From: Betaproteobacteria bacterium
GTDB lineage: Bacteria > Pseudomonadota > Gammaproteobacteria > Burkholderiales > Usitatibacteraceae
Reading direction: 5' to 3'
Assembly (NCBI GenBank): GCA_016790765.1
Contig: JAEUMZ010000111.1
Location: 1 to 33,473, forward strand
Length of the DNA stretch: 33,473 nucleotides
Shown here one piece after another: positions 18,173 through 25,695 of the stretch; position 1 is the first letter of the stretch, and each line of letters opens with the position of its first letter. Both the position numbers and the translations under genes were made by a program. Below the pieces are notes generated by a model. That model did no database searches. It saw nothing but the letters and a program-made list of their open reading frames with translations, and was not told the origin of the DNA.

Positions 18173-19318
18173 ATGCCCCGCTATCTCAAATTCGCCGGCC
18201 CCATCATCACCGAGGAGATGGCCGAGGCCGTCAAGGACACGCTGCTCACCCACTGGATCACCAGCGGGCCGCGCGTGGCCGAGTTCGAGGCCGCCCTGTC
18301 CGCGTACCACGGCGGGCGTCCCACGCGCGTGTTCACCTCGGCCACGGCGGCCATGGAAGTCGCCTTCCAGGTGATCGGCGTCGCGCCCGGCGACGAGGTC
18401 ATCACCTCGGCCATGACTTTCTTTTCGGTCGGCAACATGATCGAGAAGGCGGGTGCCAAGACCGTGTTCGCGGATTGCGACCTCGTCACCCGCAACCTCG
18501 ACCTCGGCCAGGTCGAGGCCGCGATCACCCCGAAGACCAAGGCCATCGTGCCGACGCACTTCGGCGGACTGCCCTGCGACATGGACCGCCTGTACGACCT
18601 GGCGGACGAGTACGGCATCCGCGTGGTCGAGGACGCGGCGCTGGCCATCGGGTCGTCCTGGCAGGGAAAGCGCATCGGCGCTTTCGGCGACATCGCCACC
18701 TTCAGCTTCCATCCCAACAAGAACATGACGACCATCGAGGGCGGGGCTGCGGTGTTCGGCGATGAAACGGAAGCAAGGCGCGCGGAAGTGCTGCGCTTCC
18801 ACGGCATCACCCGCAAGCCGGACGGCACGCGCGACGTCGATGCGGCGGGCGGCAAGTTCAACCTCTCGGATGTCTCGGCGCGCTTGGGATTGCTGCAACT
18901 GGCCAGGCTCGAGACATGGAATGCGACGCGCCAGTCCCTGGCACAGCGCTATTTCGAAACCCTCGGGCCGCAAGCCGACCGGCTGGGCCTCGTCCTGCCC
19001 GCCCCCGCCCACGCGGGGGAAAGTACCGGCCATTCCTGGAACATGTTCTGCGTGCTGCTGCCGCTGGCGCGGATGTCCCTCACGCGCCAGCAGTTCATTG
19101 CCGAAATGCATCGGCGCGGGATCGGCATCGGCGTGTCTTACGAGGCCATGCACCTGACGACGCTGTTCCGCGCCAAGGGCCATCGCGAAGGTGAATTCCC
19201 GAATGCCGAACGCATCGGCCGCGAGACCGTGACCCTGCCGTTGATGGCGGACATGACCGAGGCCGATGTGGATCGGGTGTGCGATGCAGTGATTGATCTG
19301 CTGGCGAAGAAGTCTTAG
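18173..19318 (+). CDS. arnB: ArnB-like PLP-dependent UDP-4-keto-pentose aminotransferase
   Basis: 381 residues from ATG 18173 (MPRYLKFAGP); an in-frame GTG at 18122 would add 17 residues and overlap the preceding gene. The DegT/DnrJ/EryC1/StrS fold is clear: SGPRVAEFE near 31, FTSATAAMEVA (phosphate loop), VVEDAALAIGS (Asp154, pyridine nitrogen), and FSFHPNKNMTTIEGG with the Schiff-base Lys183. ArnB converts UDP-4-keto-L-arabinose to UDP-4-amino-4-deoxy-L-arabinose using glutamate. Specificity is assigned from its place between ArnT/ArnF- and ArnC/ArnA-type genes; other sugar aminotransferases of the family would look similar. The stop TAG (19316-19318) is immediately followed by the first base of a 22-bp inverted repeat. 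Confidence 0.87.
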   Translation: MPRYLKFAGPIITEEMAEAVKDTLLTHWITSGPRVAEFEAALSAYHGGRPTRVFTSATAAMEVAFQVIGVAPGDEVITSAMTFFSVGNMIEKAGAKTVFADCDLVTRNLDLGQVEAAITPKTKAIVPTHFGGLPCDMDRLYDLADEYGIRVVEDAALAIGSSWQGKRIGAFGDIATFSFHPNKNMTTIEGGAAVFGDETEARRAEVLRFHGITRKPDGTRDVDAAGGKFNLSDVSARLGLLQLARLETWNATRQSLAQRYFETLGPQADRLGLVLPAPAHAGESTGHSWNMFCVLLPLARMSLTRQQFIAEMHRRGIGIGVSYEAMHLTTLFRAKGHREGEFPNAERIGRETVTLPLMADMTEADVDRVCDAVIDLLAKKS

Positions 19319-19505
19319 CCACAGATGAACACGGATGAACACAGATGTATTGTCGTATTTGCTCAACAACCAGGTCACGTTGCCGAAGGCTACGTGACCT
19401 GGTCCTTGCCAAACCCAAGCACCGGCGAGCCTCCCAGGCCACATTTGCCCCAACTGCCGCACCCACTCTAGACTTTCAACTGCGTTCATCCGTGTTCATC
19501 TGTGG
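19319..19505. repeat. Intergenic inverted-repeat element 1 (ATGAACACGG type)
   Basis: Arms 19319-19340 and 19484-19505 are perfect 22-bp reverse complements (29 bp with two mismatches). Each arm is itself a short tandem of ATGAACACGG-like units. Between them lies a second perfect hairpin, arms 19369-19380 (ACCAGGTCACGT) and 19392-19403, loop 11 bases. The element fills the gap from the ArnB-gene stop to the ArnC-gene GTG (19502-19504), which lies inside the right arm. No transposase or target-site duplication is visible. Confidence 0.9.
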
Positions 19506-20458
19506 CTAACCTCCCGCTCTCGCCCACTCCGGAACTGTCCGTCGTCATCCCCGTGTACAACGAGGAGGACGGCCTGCCGGCGCTGTTCGACCGGCTATAC
19601 CCGGCGCTCGACCAGCTCGGACGGCCCTATGAAGTGCTGTTCACCAACGACGGTTCCACCGACAAGTCCGCCGCGATCCTGCGCGAGCAGTTCCAGAAGC
19701 GCCCGGACGTGACGCGCGTGATCCTGTTCAACGGCAACTTCGGCCAGCACATGGCGATCATGGCGGGCTTCGAGCGCTGCCGGGGCACGCGCATCGTCAC
19801 GCTCGACGCCGACCTGCAGAACCCGCCCGAGGAAATCGGCCACCTCATGGCCGAGATGGACAAGGGCTTCGACTACGTGGGCACCATCCGCCGCCAGCGC
19901 CAGGACACCGCTTTCCGCCGCCACGCCTCGCGCGCCATGAACCGGCTGCGCGAGCGCATCACCCACATCAAGATGACCGACCAGGGCTGCATGCTGCGCG
20001 CCTACTCGCGCGACATCGTCGATGCCATCAACGCCAGCCGCGATGTCTCCACCTACATCCCGGCCTTGGCGTATTCGTTCTCGCAGCGGCCGACCGAGAT
20101 CGAGGTCGGGCACGAGGAACGCTTCGCGGGTGAGTCGAAATACTCGCTGGTGAAGCTCATCCAGCTCAACTTTGACCTGGTCACCGGTTTTTCGCGCGTG
20201 CCCTTGCAGGTGTTCTCGCTGGCCGGCATCTCCATCTCGCTGCTCTCCATCGCATTCGTGATCTTCCTCGCCGTGCGCCGCGTGCTGGTCGGCCCGGAGG
20301 CCGAGGGCCTGTTCACGCTGTTCGGCATCGCCTTTTTCCTGATCGGCATCACGCTGTTCGGCATCGGCCTGCTCGGCGAATACGTCGGGCGCATTTACGA
20401 GCAGGTGCGCGAACGTCCGCGCTACCTGGTGCAGGCGGTGCTGGAAAAGACCGACTGA
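19502..20458 (+). CDS. arnC: ArnC-like undecaprenyl-phosphate 4-deoxy-4-formamido-L-arabinose transferase
   Basis: 318 residues, close to E. coli ArnC. It is a GT2 enzyme that loads the formylated aminoarabinose from UDP onto undecaprenyl phosphate at the cytoplasmic face. Seen: LSVVIPVYNEEDGLPALF at 13-30, FTNDGSTDKS, NFGQHMAIMAGFE, the TLDADLQNPPEEI acidic metal site near 100, TDQGCMLRAYSR, and two C-terminal membrane helices (~236-260 and ~270-295) followed by LGEYVGRIYEQVRERPRY. The only suitable start is the GTG at 19502, lying within the right arm of the inverted repeat and lacking a Shine-Dalgarno, so translation may depend on that RNA structure. Its stop overlaps the next start (TGATG). 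Confidence 0.88.
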   Translation: MANLPLSPTPELSVVIPVYNEEDGLPALFDRLYPALDQLGRPYEVLFTNDGSTDKSAAILREQFQKRPDVTRVILFNGNFGQHMAIMAGFERCRGTRIVTLDADLQNPPEEIGHLMAEMDKGFDYVGTIRRQRQDTAFRRHASRAMNRLRERITHIKMTDQGCMLRAYSRDIVDAINASRDVSTYIPALAYSFSQRPTEIEVGHEERFAGESKYSLVKLIQLNFDLVTGFSRVPLQVFSLAGISISLLSIAFVIFLAVRRVLVGPEAEGLFTLFGIAFFLIGITLFGIGLLGEYVGRIYEQVRERPRYLVQAVLEKTD

Positions 20459-21384
20459 TGGCCGCGCCCACGGCGGTCGTGTTCGCGTACCACAACGTCG
20501 GCGTGCGCTGCCTCACGGCCCTGCTCGAAGGCGGCGTCGAGGTGAAACGGGTGGTGACGCACCAGGACAACCCGAAGGAGACGATCTGGTTCGAGTCCGT
20601 CGCCGCGTTGGCACAGCGCCACGGCATCGACACCGTGACGCCCGCGGACCCCAACGCGGCGGAATTCATCGCCGAGCTCAGGGCCCTGGCGCCGGATTTC
20701 CTGTTCTCCTTCTACTACCGCCAGATGCTGGCGCCCGAGCTGCTCGCCGTCGCGCCGCGCGGCGCATTCAACATGCACGGCTCGCTGCTGCCCAAGTACC
20801 GCGGCCGGGTGCCGGTCAATTGGGCGATCATCCACGGTGAAACCGAAACCGGGGCCACCCTGCACGAAATGGTCGCCAAGCCCGATGCGGGCGACATCGT
20901 GGACCAGGCGCGGGTCGGCATCGGCCCCGACGAGACCGCGAAAGAAGTGTTCGACAAGGTCACCGCCGCCGCGGAGACGGTCATGCGCCGCACCTTGCCT
21001 GGCCTCATCGCCGGAACCGCCCCGCGCACCCAGCAGGACCTGGCCCTTGGCAGCTACTTCGGCGGCCGCAAGCCGGAGGACGGCGTGATCGACTGGAACG
21101 CGCCCGCGCAATCGATTCATAATCTGGTCCGGGCCGTCGCACCGCCCTACCCGGGTGCGACGACCGCGATCAACGGCGAAGCCGTCACCGTCACCGAAAC
21201 GCGCCTCGCGCCTGCGCAATTCCGCCACAACATGACCCCGCAACTGAACGTCGCCAACGACATGGTCATCGCCCTCTGCGGCGACGGCCACATGCTGCGC
21301 CTCACCGGTGCGATCATCGACGGCATGCCGCACAACGAAATCATGCTGGCGGTGCGCCTGGGCAACGGACGGTACCCGCTGTGA
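20458..21384 (+). CDS. Stand-alone ArnA-type formyltransferase (UDP-L-Ara4N formyltransferase)
   Basis: 308 residues, equal to the N-terminal half of E. coli ArnA. It transfers formyl from N10-formyl-tetrahydrofolate to UDP-4-amino-4-deoxy-L-arabinose. The catalytic triad equivalent is present: Asn105 and His107 in FNMHGSLLPKYRGRVPVNWA, and Asp143 in KPDAGDIVDQ. The C-terminal formyltransferase subdomain follows (~200-305; ALGSYFGGRKPEDGVIDWN, HNLVRAVAPPYPGATT). E. coli fuses this domain to the UDP-glucuronate decarboxylase; here the decarboxylase is a separate gene beyond a channel-like gene. Starts at ATG 20458, overlapping the ArnC stop by one base; ends overlapping the next GTG start. No domain-fusion remnant is seen at the C-terminus. 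Confidence 0.9.
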   Translation: MAAPTAVVFAYHNVGVRCLTALLEGGVEVKRVVTHQDNPKETIWFESVAALAQRHGIDTVTPADPNAAEFIAELRALAPDFLFSFYYRQMLAPELLAVAPRGAFNMHGSLLPKYRGRVPVNWAIIHGETETGATLHEMVAKPDAGDIVDQARVGIGPDETAKEVFDKVTAAAETVMRRTLPGLIAGTAPRTQQDLALGSYFGGRKPEDGVIDWNAPAQSIHNLVRAVAPPYPGATTAINGEAVTVTETRLAPAQFRHNMTPQLNVANDMVIALCGDGHMLRLTGAIIDGMPHNEIMLAVRLGNGRYPL

Positions 21385-22028
21385 GCGACGGCCACGCGAT
21401 GAGCAAGCACCGCATCGATGCGCTCACCGACGGCATCTTCGCCGTGGCCATGACCCTGCTGGTCATCGAGCTCAAGTTCCCGCCCGGCCCGCACTTTGCC
21501 ACGCACGCGGAGCTGATACAGGGCCTGGTGCACCTGATCCCGAAGTTCATCGGCTGGATCGTGAGCTTCCTGGTGCTGGCGATGTTCTGGTGGGGGCACC
21601 ACCGCGCCTTCAACCTGGTGCGGCATGTGGACGGCCGGCTGGTCACGCTCAATGTCATCTTCCTCGGCTTTGCCAGCCTGGTGCCCTTTGCCTCGTCGCT
21701 GACCGGCGAATACGCGCGCGCGCTCACCAGCCAGGTCGTGTATGCCGCCACCATTTTTTGCGTGGCGATCTTCGCGCAGCTCATCTGGCGCTACATCTTT
21801 CGCCACCCCGAACTGTGCGCGCGGCCGATGACCGCCGCCGAGCTGGCCGGCGCCCGAGTGCGCACCTTCATGCTCATGGCCGTGTGCGCGATCAGCGTCG
21901 CCATCGCCATCGTCATCCCCGGGGCGGGTAACATGGCCTTCATGTTCATGGGCCTGGCCGGCGTCGCCGGACGCCGGGCGGAAGCCCGTGCCGAAGCGCA
22001 CACCCCCACCACCGCACCCACCGAATGA
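21381..22028 (+). CDS. TMEM175-family (DUF1211) putative potassium channel protein
   Basis: 215 residues from GTG 21381, with an alternative ATG at 21399. The N-terminal signature RIDALTDGIFAVAMTLLVIEL matches the TMEM175/DUF1211 pattern RxxxFSDGVFAxAxTLL, with Leu-Thr in place of Phe-Ser. Five or six helices are visible: ~12-30, ~53-73 (IGWIVSFLVLAMFWWGHH), ~88-105, ~115-140, ~160-178 and ~183-195. Bacterial members assemble into K+-leak channels. The gene overlaps the formyltransferase stop (GTGA) and its own stop overlaps the decarboxylase start (ATGA), so it is firmly embedded between the two halves of a split ArnA. Why a channel belongs in an aminoarabinose operon is unknown. Confidence 0.85.
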   Translation: MSDGHAMSKHRIDALTDGIFAVAMTLLVIELKFPPGPHFATHAELIQGLVHLIPKFIGWIVSFLVLAMFWWGHHRAFNLVRHVDGRLVTLNVIFLGFASLVPFASSLTGEYARALTSQVVYAATIFCVAIFAQLIWRYIFRHPELCARPMTAAELAGARVRTFMLMAVCAISVAIAIVIPGAGNMAFMFMGLAGVAGRRAEARAEAHTPTTAPTE

Positions 22029-23068
22029 AAAAAATCCTCATCCTCGGCGTCAACGGCTTCATCGGCCACCACCTGTCCAAGCGCATCCTCGACAAAACCG
22101 GCTGGGAAGTGTTTGGCATGGACATGAACACCGACCGCGTGCGGCCGTTCATGGACAACCCACGCTTTCACTTTTTCGAAGGCGACATCACCATCAACCG
22201 CGAGTGGATCGAGTACCACATCAAGAAGTGCGACGTGCTGCTGCCGCTGGTGGCGATCGCCACGCCCTCGACCTACGTGCAGGATCCGCTGCGCGTGTTC
22301 GAGCTCGACTTCGAGGCCAACCTGCCCTTCATCCGCGCCTGCGTCAAATACAAAAAGCGCGTCATCTTCCCCTCGACCTCCGAGGTCTATGGCATGTGCG
22401 CGGACGCGGAATTCGACCCGCATGCATCCAACCTGGTGCTGGGCCCAATCGAAAAGCAACGCTGGATCTATTCGTGCTCCAAGCAACTGATGGACCGCGT
22501 GATCTACGCCTATGGATCACGCAAGGAACTCGATTTCACCCTGTTCCGCCCGTTCAACTGGATCGGCGCCGGCCTGGACAGCATCCACACGCCCAAGGAA
22601 GGGTCGTCGCGCGTGATCACGCAGTTCTTCGGCCACATCGTGCGCGGCGAGCCGATCAAGCTGGTCGATGGCGGCAAACAGAAACGCGCCTTCACCTACG
22701 TGGACGACGGCATCTCGGCGCTGGTGAAGATCATCGACAACAAGGACGGCGTGGCCAGCGGCCAGATCTACAACATCGGCAACCCCAGAAACAACTACTC
22801 GGTGCGCGAATTGGCGACGATGATGCTGTCCTTGGCCAAGGAATACCCCGAATACAAGCGCTCGGCCGCCAAGGTCAAGATGATCGAGACCACCTCATCG
22901 CAGTATTACGGCAAGGGTTACCAGGACGTGCAAAATCGCGTACCCAAGATCACCAACACGATGAAGGACCTGGGCTGGAAGCCGAAGGTCAGCATGGACG
23001 ATGCGTTGCGGGCGATTTTCGACGCCTATCGCGGAGAGCTTGAACAGGCAAAGCATTTGATGGATTAG
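22025..23068 (+). CDS. ArnA-type UDP-glucuronate C4-decarboxylase (SDR dehydrogenase)
   Basis: 347 residues, equal to the C-terminal half of E. coli ArnA. It oxidises UDP-glucuronate with NAD+ and decarboxylates it to UDP-4-keto-pentose, the ArnB substrate. Seen: Rossmann motif GVNGFIGHHL (8-17), GDITI (53-57), the active-site STSEVYG (117-123, Ser119-Glu120), YSCSKQ with Tyr149 and Lys153, FRPFNWIGAGLD, and KRAFTYVDDG with the decarboxylase arginine. The preservation of Ser-Glu and Arg supports a decarboxylase over a plain epimerase. ATG at 22025 overlaps the channel-gene stop. The stop (23066-23068) is followed four bases later by intergenic repeat element 2. Confidence 0.92.
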   Translation: MKKILILGVNGFIGHHLSKRILDKTGWEVFGMDMNTDRVRPFMDNPRFHFFEGDITINREWIEYHIKKCDVLLPLVAIATPSTYVQDPLRVFELDFEANLPFIRACVKYKKRVIFPSTSEVYGMCADAEFDPHASNLVLGPIEKQRWIYSCSKQLMDRVIYAYGSRKELDFTLFRPFNWIGAGLDSIHTPKEGSSRVITQFFGHIVRGEPIKLVDGGKQKRAFTYVDDGISALVKIIDNKDGVASGQIYNIGNPRNNYSVRELATMMLSLAKEYPEYKRSAAKVKMIETTSSQYYGKGYQDVQNRVPKITNTMKDLGWKPKVSMDDALRAIFDAYRGELEQAKHLMD

Positions 23069-23072
23069 GTTT

Positions 23073-23196
23073 GGGGCTGGGGACTGGGGGCTGGGGGCTC
23101 GGGAAAACAATCGACTCCCCGCAATCCCACCCACTCCAACCCATGCACTCGCCGCCGATCGATCACCATCCACCCCAGCCCCCAATCCCCAGCCCC
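23073..23196. repeat. Intergenic inverted-repeat element 2 (GGGGCTGGGGATT type)
   Basis: Arms 23073-23096 and 23173-23196 are 24-bp reverse complements with one mismatch, each made of tandem GGGGCTGGGGA(C/T)TGG-like units. The left arm starts four bases after the decarboxylase stop; the right arm ends one base before the exporter ATG at 23198. The 76-base interior contains no clear second hairpin. No ribosome-binding site lies before the ATG, where the right arm is C-rich. Confidence 0.88.
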
Positions 23197-23197
23197 C

Positions 23198-23830
23198 ATG
23201 CTTCAAGACCTTCCCCTCTTCTTTGCCGCCGCGATCCTGCTCAACATCACGCCCGGCCCGGACATGGCGTTCTTCGGCTCGCGCGCTGTGTCGCAGGGTT
23301 TCCGTAGCGGCCTGGTGGCGTTTCTCGGCGTGTGCGCGGGTTGCCTGGTGCATACCTTCGCCGCCGCGCTGGGACTCTCCGCGATTCTCCAGACCTCGGC
23401 CGGGGCGTTCCTGGTCGTCAAGTTGGTGGGGGCGGCCTACTTGCTGTGGATCGGCATCGGCTTGCTGCGCGACACCGGGAACGGCGGTCTCCAGCTGGAC
23501 GGCGCGCTCGCGGCGGCGTCGCATCGCAAGGTGTTCATGCAGGGCTTCCTGACCAACACGCTCAACCCCAAGGTCGCGCTGTTCTTCCTGGCGTTCCTGC
23601 CGCAGTTCATCGACCCGGCCACGCCGGACCGCGCACTGGCCTTCGTGACGCTGGGCCTCCTGTTCATCCTCAACAGCATGATCACCATGATTCCGCTGAT
23701 CCGGTTCTTCGCCTCCATGGGCGCGCGCGTGCGCGCGGACTCGCGCATCGCCACCTGGCTCAACCGCGGCTGCGGCGCGTTGTTCGTCGCGGTTGGCGTG
23801 AAACTGGCCTTGTCCGAAAGGCCCGCATGA
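23198..23830 (+). CDS. LysE/RhtB-family amino-acid exporter
   Basis: 210 residues with about six helices. The RhtB-type signature [21 protein letters not shown] is at 15-35, followed by [37 protein letters not shown] and [26 protein letters not shown]. Family members export homoserine, threonine, lysine or other small neutral or basic compounds by proton exchange; the substrate here cannot be told. The ATG at 23198 directly follows the right arm of repeat element 2 and has no Shine-Dalgarno. The stop overlaps the purE start by four bases (ATGA), so it is coupled to purine genes rather than to the Arn genes upstream. Confidence 0.92.
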   Translation: MLQDLPLFFAAAILLNITPGPDMAFFGSRAVSQGFRSGLVAFLGVCAGCLVHTFAAALGLSAILQTSAGAFLVVKLVGAAYLLWIGIGLLRDTGNGGLQLDGALAAASHRKVFMQGFLTNTLNPKVALFFLAFLPQFIDPATPDRALAFVTLGLLFILNSMITMIPLIRFFASMGARVRADSRIATWLNRGCGALFVAVGVKLALSERPA

Positions 23831-24321
23831 GCCAGCTCCTCGTCGGCGTGGTGATGGGCTCGCAGTCGGACTGGGACGTGATGCAGTCGGCGGCGAAGGT
23901 GCTCAAGGATTTCGGCGTGCCTTTCGAGCACCGGGTGGTGTCCGCGCACCGCACGCCGGATGCAATGTTCGAGTACGCCGAAACGGCGCGTGAACGCGGC
24001 CTCAAATGCATCATCGCCGGGGCCGGCGGCGCGGCGCACCTGCCGGGCATGATCGCCAGCAAGACCACGCTCCCGGTGCTGGGCGTGCCGGTGCCCAGCA
24101 AGCACCTCGCGGGACAGGACTCGCTCTACTCCATCGTGCAAATGCCCAAGGGCATCCCGGTCGCCACCTTTGCCATCGGTGAAGCCGGCGCGGCCAACGC
24201 CGGATTGTTCGCCGTGAGCCTGCTGGCCAATGAAGACCCATCGCTCGCCGCCCGCCTCGCCGAATACCGCGATTCGCTCAAGGAGGCGGTGGAAGGGATG
24301 AAGCTGCCGGATGTGTTGTAG
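23827..24321 (+). CDS. purE: N5-carboxyaminoimidazole ribonucleotide mutase
   Basis: 164 residues. PurE class I moves the carboxylate of N5-CAIR to C4 to form CAIR in purine synthesis, working after PurK. Seen: [19 protein letters not shown] (phosphate/ribose site), [11 protein letters not shown] with the catalytic histidine, [24 protein letters not shown] and the C-terminal [11 protein letters not shown]. Normal length. The ATG at 23827 overlaps the exporter stop by four bases. The stop TAG at 24319-24321 is followed four bases later by repeat element 3, which separates it from purK; in most bacteria the two genes adjoin closely. Confidence 0.97.
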   Translation: MSQLLVGVVMGSQSDWDVMQSAAKVLKDFGVPFEHRVVSAHRTPDAMFEYAETARERGLKCIIAGAGGAAHLPGMIASKTTLPVLGVPVPSKHLAGQDSLYSIVQMPKGIPVATFAIGEAGAANAGLFAVSLLANEDPSLAARLAEYRDSLKEAVEGMKLPDVL

Positions 24322-24325
24322 GGAA

Positions 24326-24461
24326 AGGGGTGAAGGGTGAGGAGTGAGGGGACATTCCGCGCCATGCAGGCAATCGTACAGCGGCACTCAATCCTCCCAT
24401 AACGGCACAATCGCACTTTCGTGCGATGCGTCCATCCCCTCACTCTTCACCCTTCACCCCT
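24326..24461. repeat. Intergenic inverted-repeat element 3 (GGGTGAAGGGTGA type)
   Basis: Arms 24326-24352 and 24435-24461 are 27-bp reverse complements with one mismatch, built of GGGGTGAAGGGTGA-like tandem units. Inside lies a 7-bp hairpin ATCGCAC-TTTC-GTGCGAT (24410-24427). The element sits wholly between the purE stop and the purK ATG (24469), with the right arm ending seven bases before that ATG where a ribosome-binding site would be expected. Confidence 0.9.
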
Positions 24462-24468
24462 CACAAAC

Positions 24469-25638
24469 ATGATCCTCCCCCCCTCCACCCTCGGCCTGCT
24501 TGGCGGCGGACAGTTGGGCCGCATGTTCACCATGGCGGCGCGCAACCTCGACTACCGGGTCACGGTGCTCGATCCGGATCCGTTGTCGCCGGCGGCCGAG
24601 TTCGCCAGCGGGCACCTCAATACCGCCTACACCCATCCGGTGTCGATGGAGGAGATCGCCAAGACGTGCGCGGCGGTGACCACCGAGTTCGAGAATGCCC
24701 CGGCCGAGGTGCTGATTGCCCTGGCCGAGCGCACCACGGTGCGGCCCTCCGGCCACGCGGTGGCCATCGCCCAGGATCGCACGCTGGAAAAGAGTTACTT
24801 CCGCGACAACGGTTTCCCGGTCGGGCCCTTCCATGTCATCCGCTCGGCGGCCGATCTGCCCGCAGCGCTCTCGGCCGTGAAGCTGCCTGCCGTGCTCAAG
24901 ACCGCGCGCTTCGGCTACGACGGCAAGGGCCAGGCGCGCATCGACCAGCCGGCCGACCTCGCCCGCGTGTTCGAGGACTGGAAGGGCGCGCTCTGCGTGC
25001 TGGAAGAATTCCTGCCGCTGGACAAGGAAATCTCGGTGGTGCTGGCGCGCGATGCGGCGGGGCGCGTGGCGAGCTTCCCGGTGGCCGAGAACCAGCACGT
25101 CGAGGGCATCCTCGACACCACCATTGCCCCGGCGCGCATTCCCGATGCGTTGGCGGCCGAGGCGCGCCAACTGGCGGAGGCCCTGGCCGCCAAGCTCGGC
25201 TATGAGGGGGTGATGGCGGTGGAGTTTTTCGTCCTCGCCGGCGGCAAGCTCCTGATCAATGAGATCGCGCCGCGCCCGCACAACAGCGGCCATTACACGA
25301 TCGATGCCTGCCGCACCTCGCAGTTCGAACAGCAGGTCCGGGTCCTGTGCGGCCTGCCGCTGGGCGACCCCAGCCAGCACACCCCGGCCGTGATGGTGAA
25401 CCTGCTGGGCGGCATCTGGCGCGGTGAGGGGTACAAGCTCGCGCCCGACTGGTCGGCCGTGCTCAAGCACCCCGGCGCCCACCTGCACCTGTACGGCAAG
25501 CGCGAGGCACGGCCGGGCCGCAAGATGGGGCACGTCACCGTCTGCGACGCCGACCCGGCACGCGCCCTGGCCATTGCGCAGCAGGTACGCGCGGACCTGG
25601 GCATCGGCCGCGCGGCGGCCGCTCCAACCGGCCGCTGA
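24469..25638 (+). CDS. purK: N5-carboxyaminoimidazole ribonucleotide synthase
   Basis: 389 residues. PurK is an ATP-grasp enzyme that carboxylates AIR with bicarbonate and ATP to N5-CAIR, the PurE substrate. Seen: LGLLGGGQLGRMFTMAARNL (10-29), VTTEFENAP, QDRTLEKSYF, LKTARFGYDGKGQ (ATP-binding glycine-rich loop), VLEEFLPLDKEISVV, VEFFVLAGGKLLINEIAPRPHNSGHYTIDA (metal-binding Glu/Asn) and VNLLGGIW. The ATG at 24469 puts the nucleotide motif at the usual distance; an upstream in-frame ATG at 24421 lies inside repeat element 3 and would add non-family residues. No Shine-Dalgarno precedes the start. It ends the long co-directional run. Confidence 0.97.
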   Translation: MILPPSTLGLLGGGQLGRMFTMAARNLDYRVTVLDPDPLSPAAEFASGHLNTAYTHPVSMEEIAKTCAAVTTEFENAPAEVLIALAERTTVRPSGHAVAIAQDRTLEKSYFRDNGFPVGPFHVIRSAADLPAALSAVKLPAVLKTARFGYDGKGQARIDQPADLARVFEDWKGALCVLEEFLPLDKEISVVLARDAAGRVASFPVAENQHVEGILDTTIAPARIPDALAAEARQLAEALAAKLGYEGVMAVEFFVLAGGKLLINEIAPRPHNSGHYTIDACRTSQFEQQVRVLCGLPLGDPSQHTPAVMVNLLGGIWRGEGYKLAPDWSAVLKHPGAHLHLYGKREARPGRKMGHVTVCDADPARALAIAQQVRADLGIGRAAAAPTGR

Positions 25639-25695
25639 ATCCAAATGCAGGCCCTGGCGCATCCAATCGGCAATTCCTTGTCATTGGAGAGTTCC

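Noticed and set aside
19319..24464. Repeat elements as classical insertion sequences or a CRISPR array
   Set aside because: There is no transposase, no target-site duplication visible, the three differ in sequence, and there is no repeat-spacer periodicity.
24421..24468. Upstream ATG start for purK
   Set aside because: It lies in the repeat-derived spacer and adds low-complexity residues (HPLTLHPSPLT) before the canonical start.
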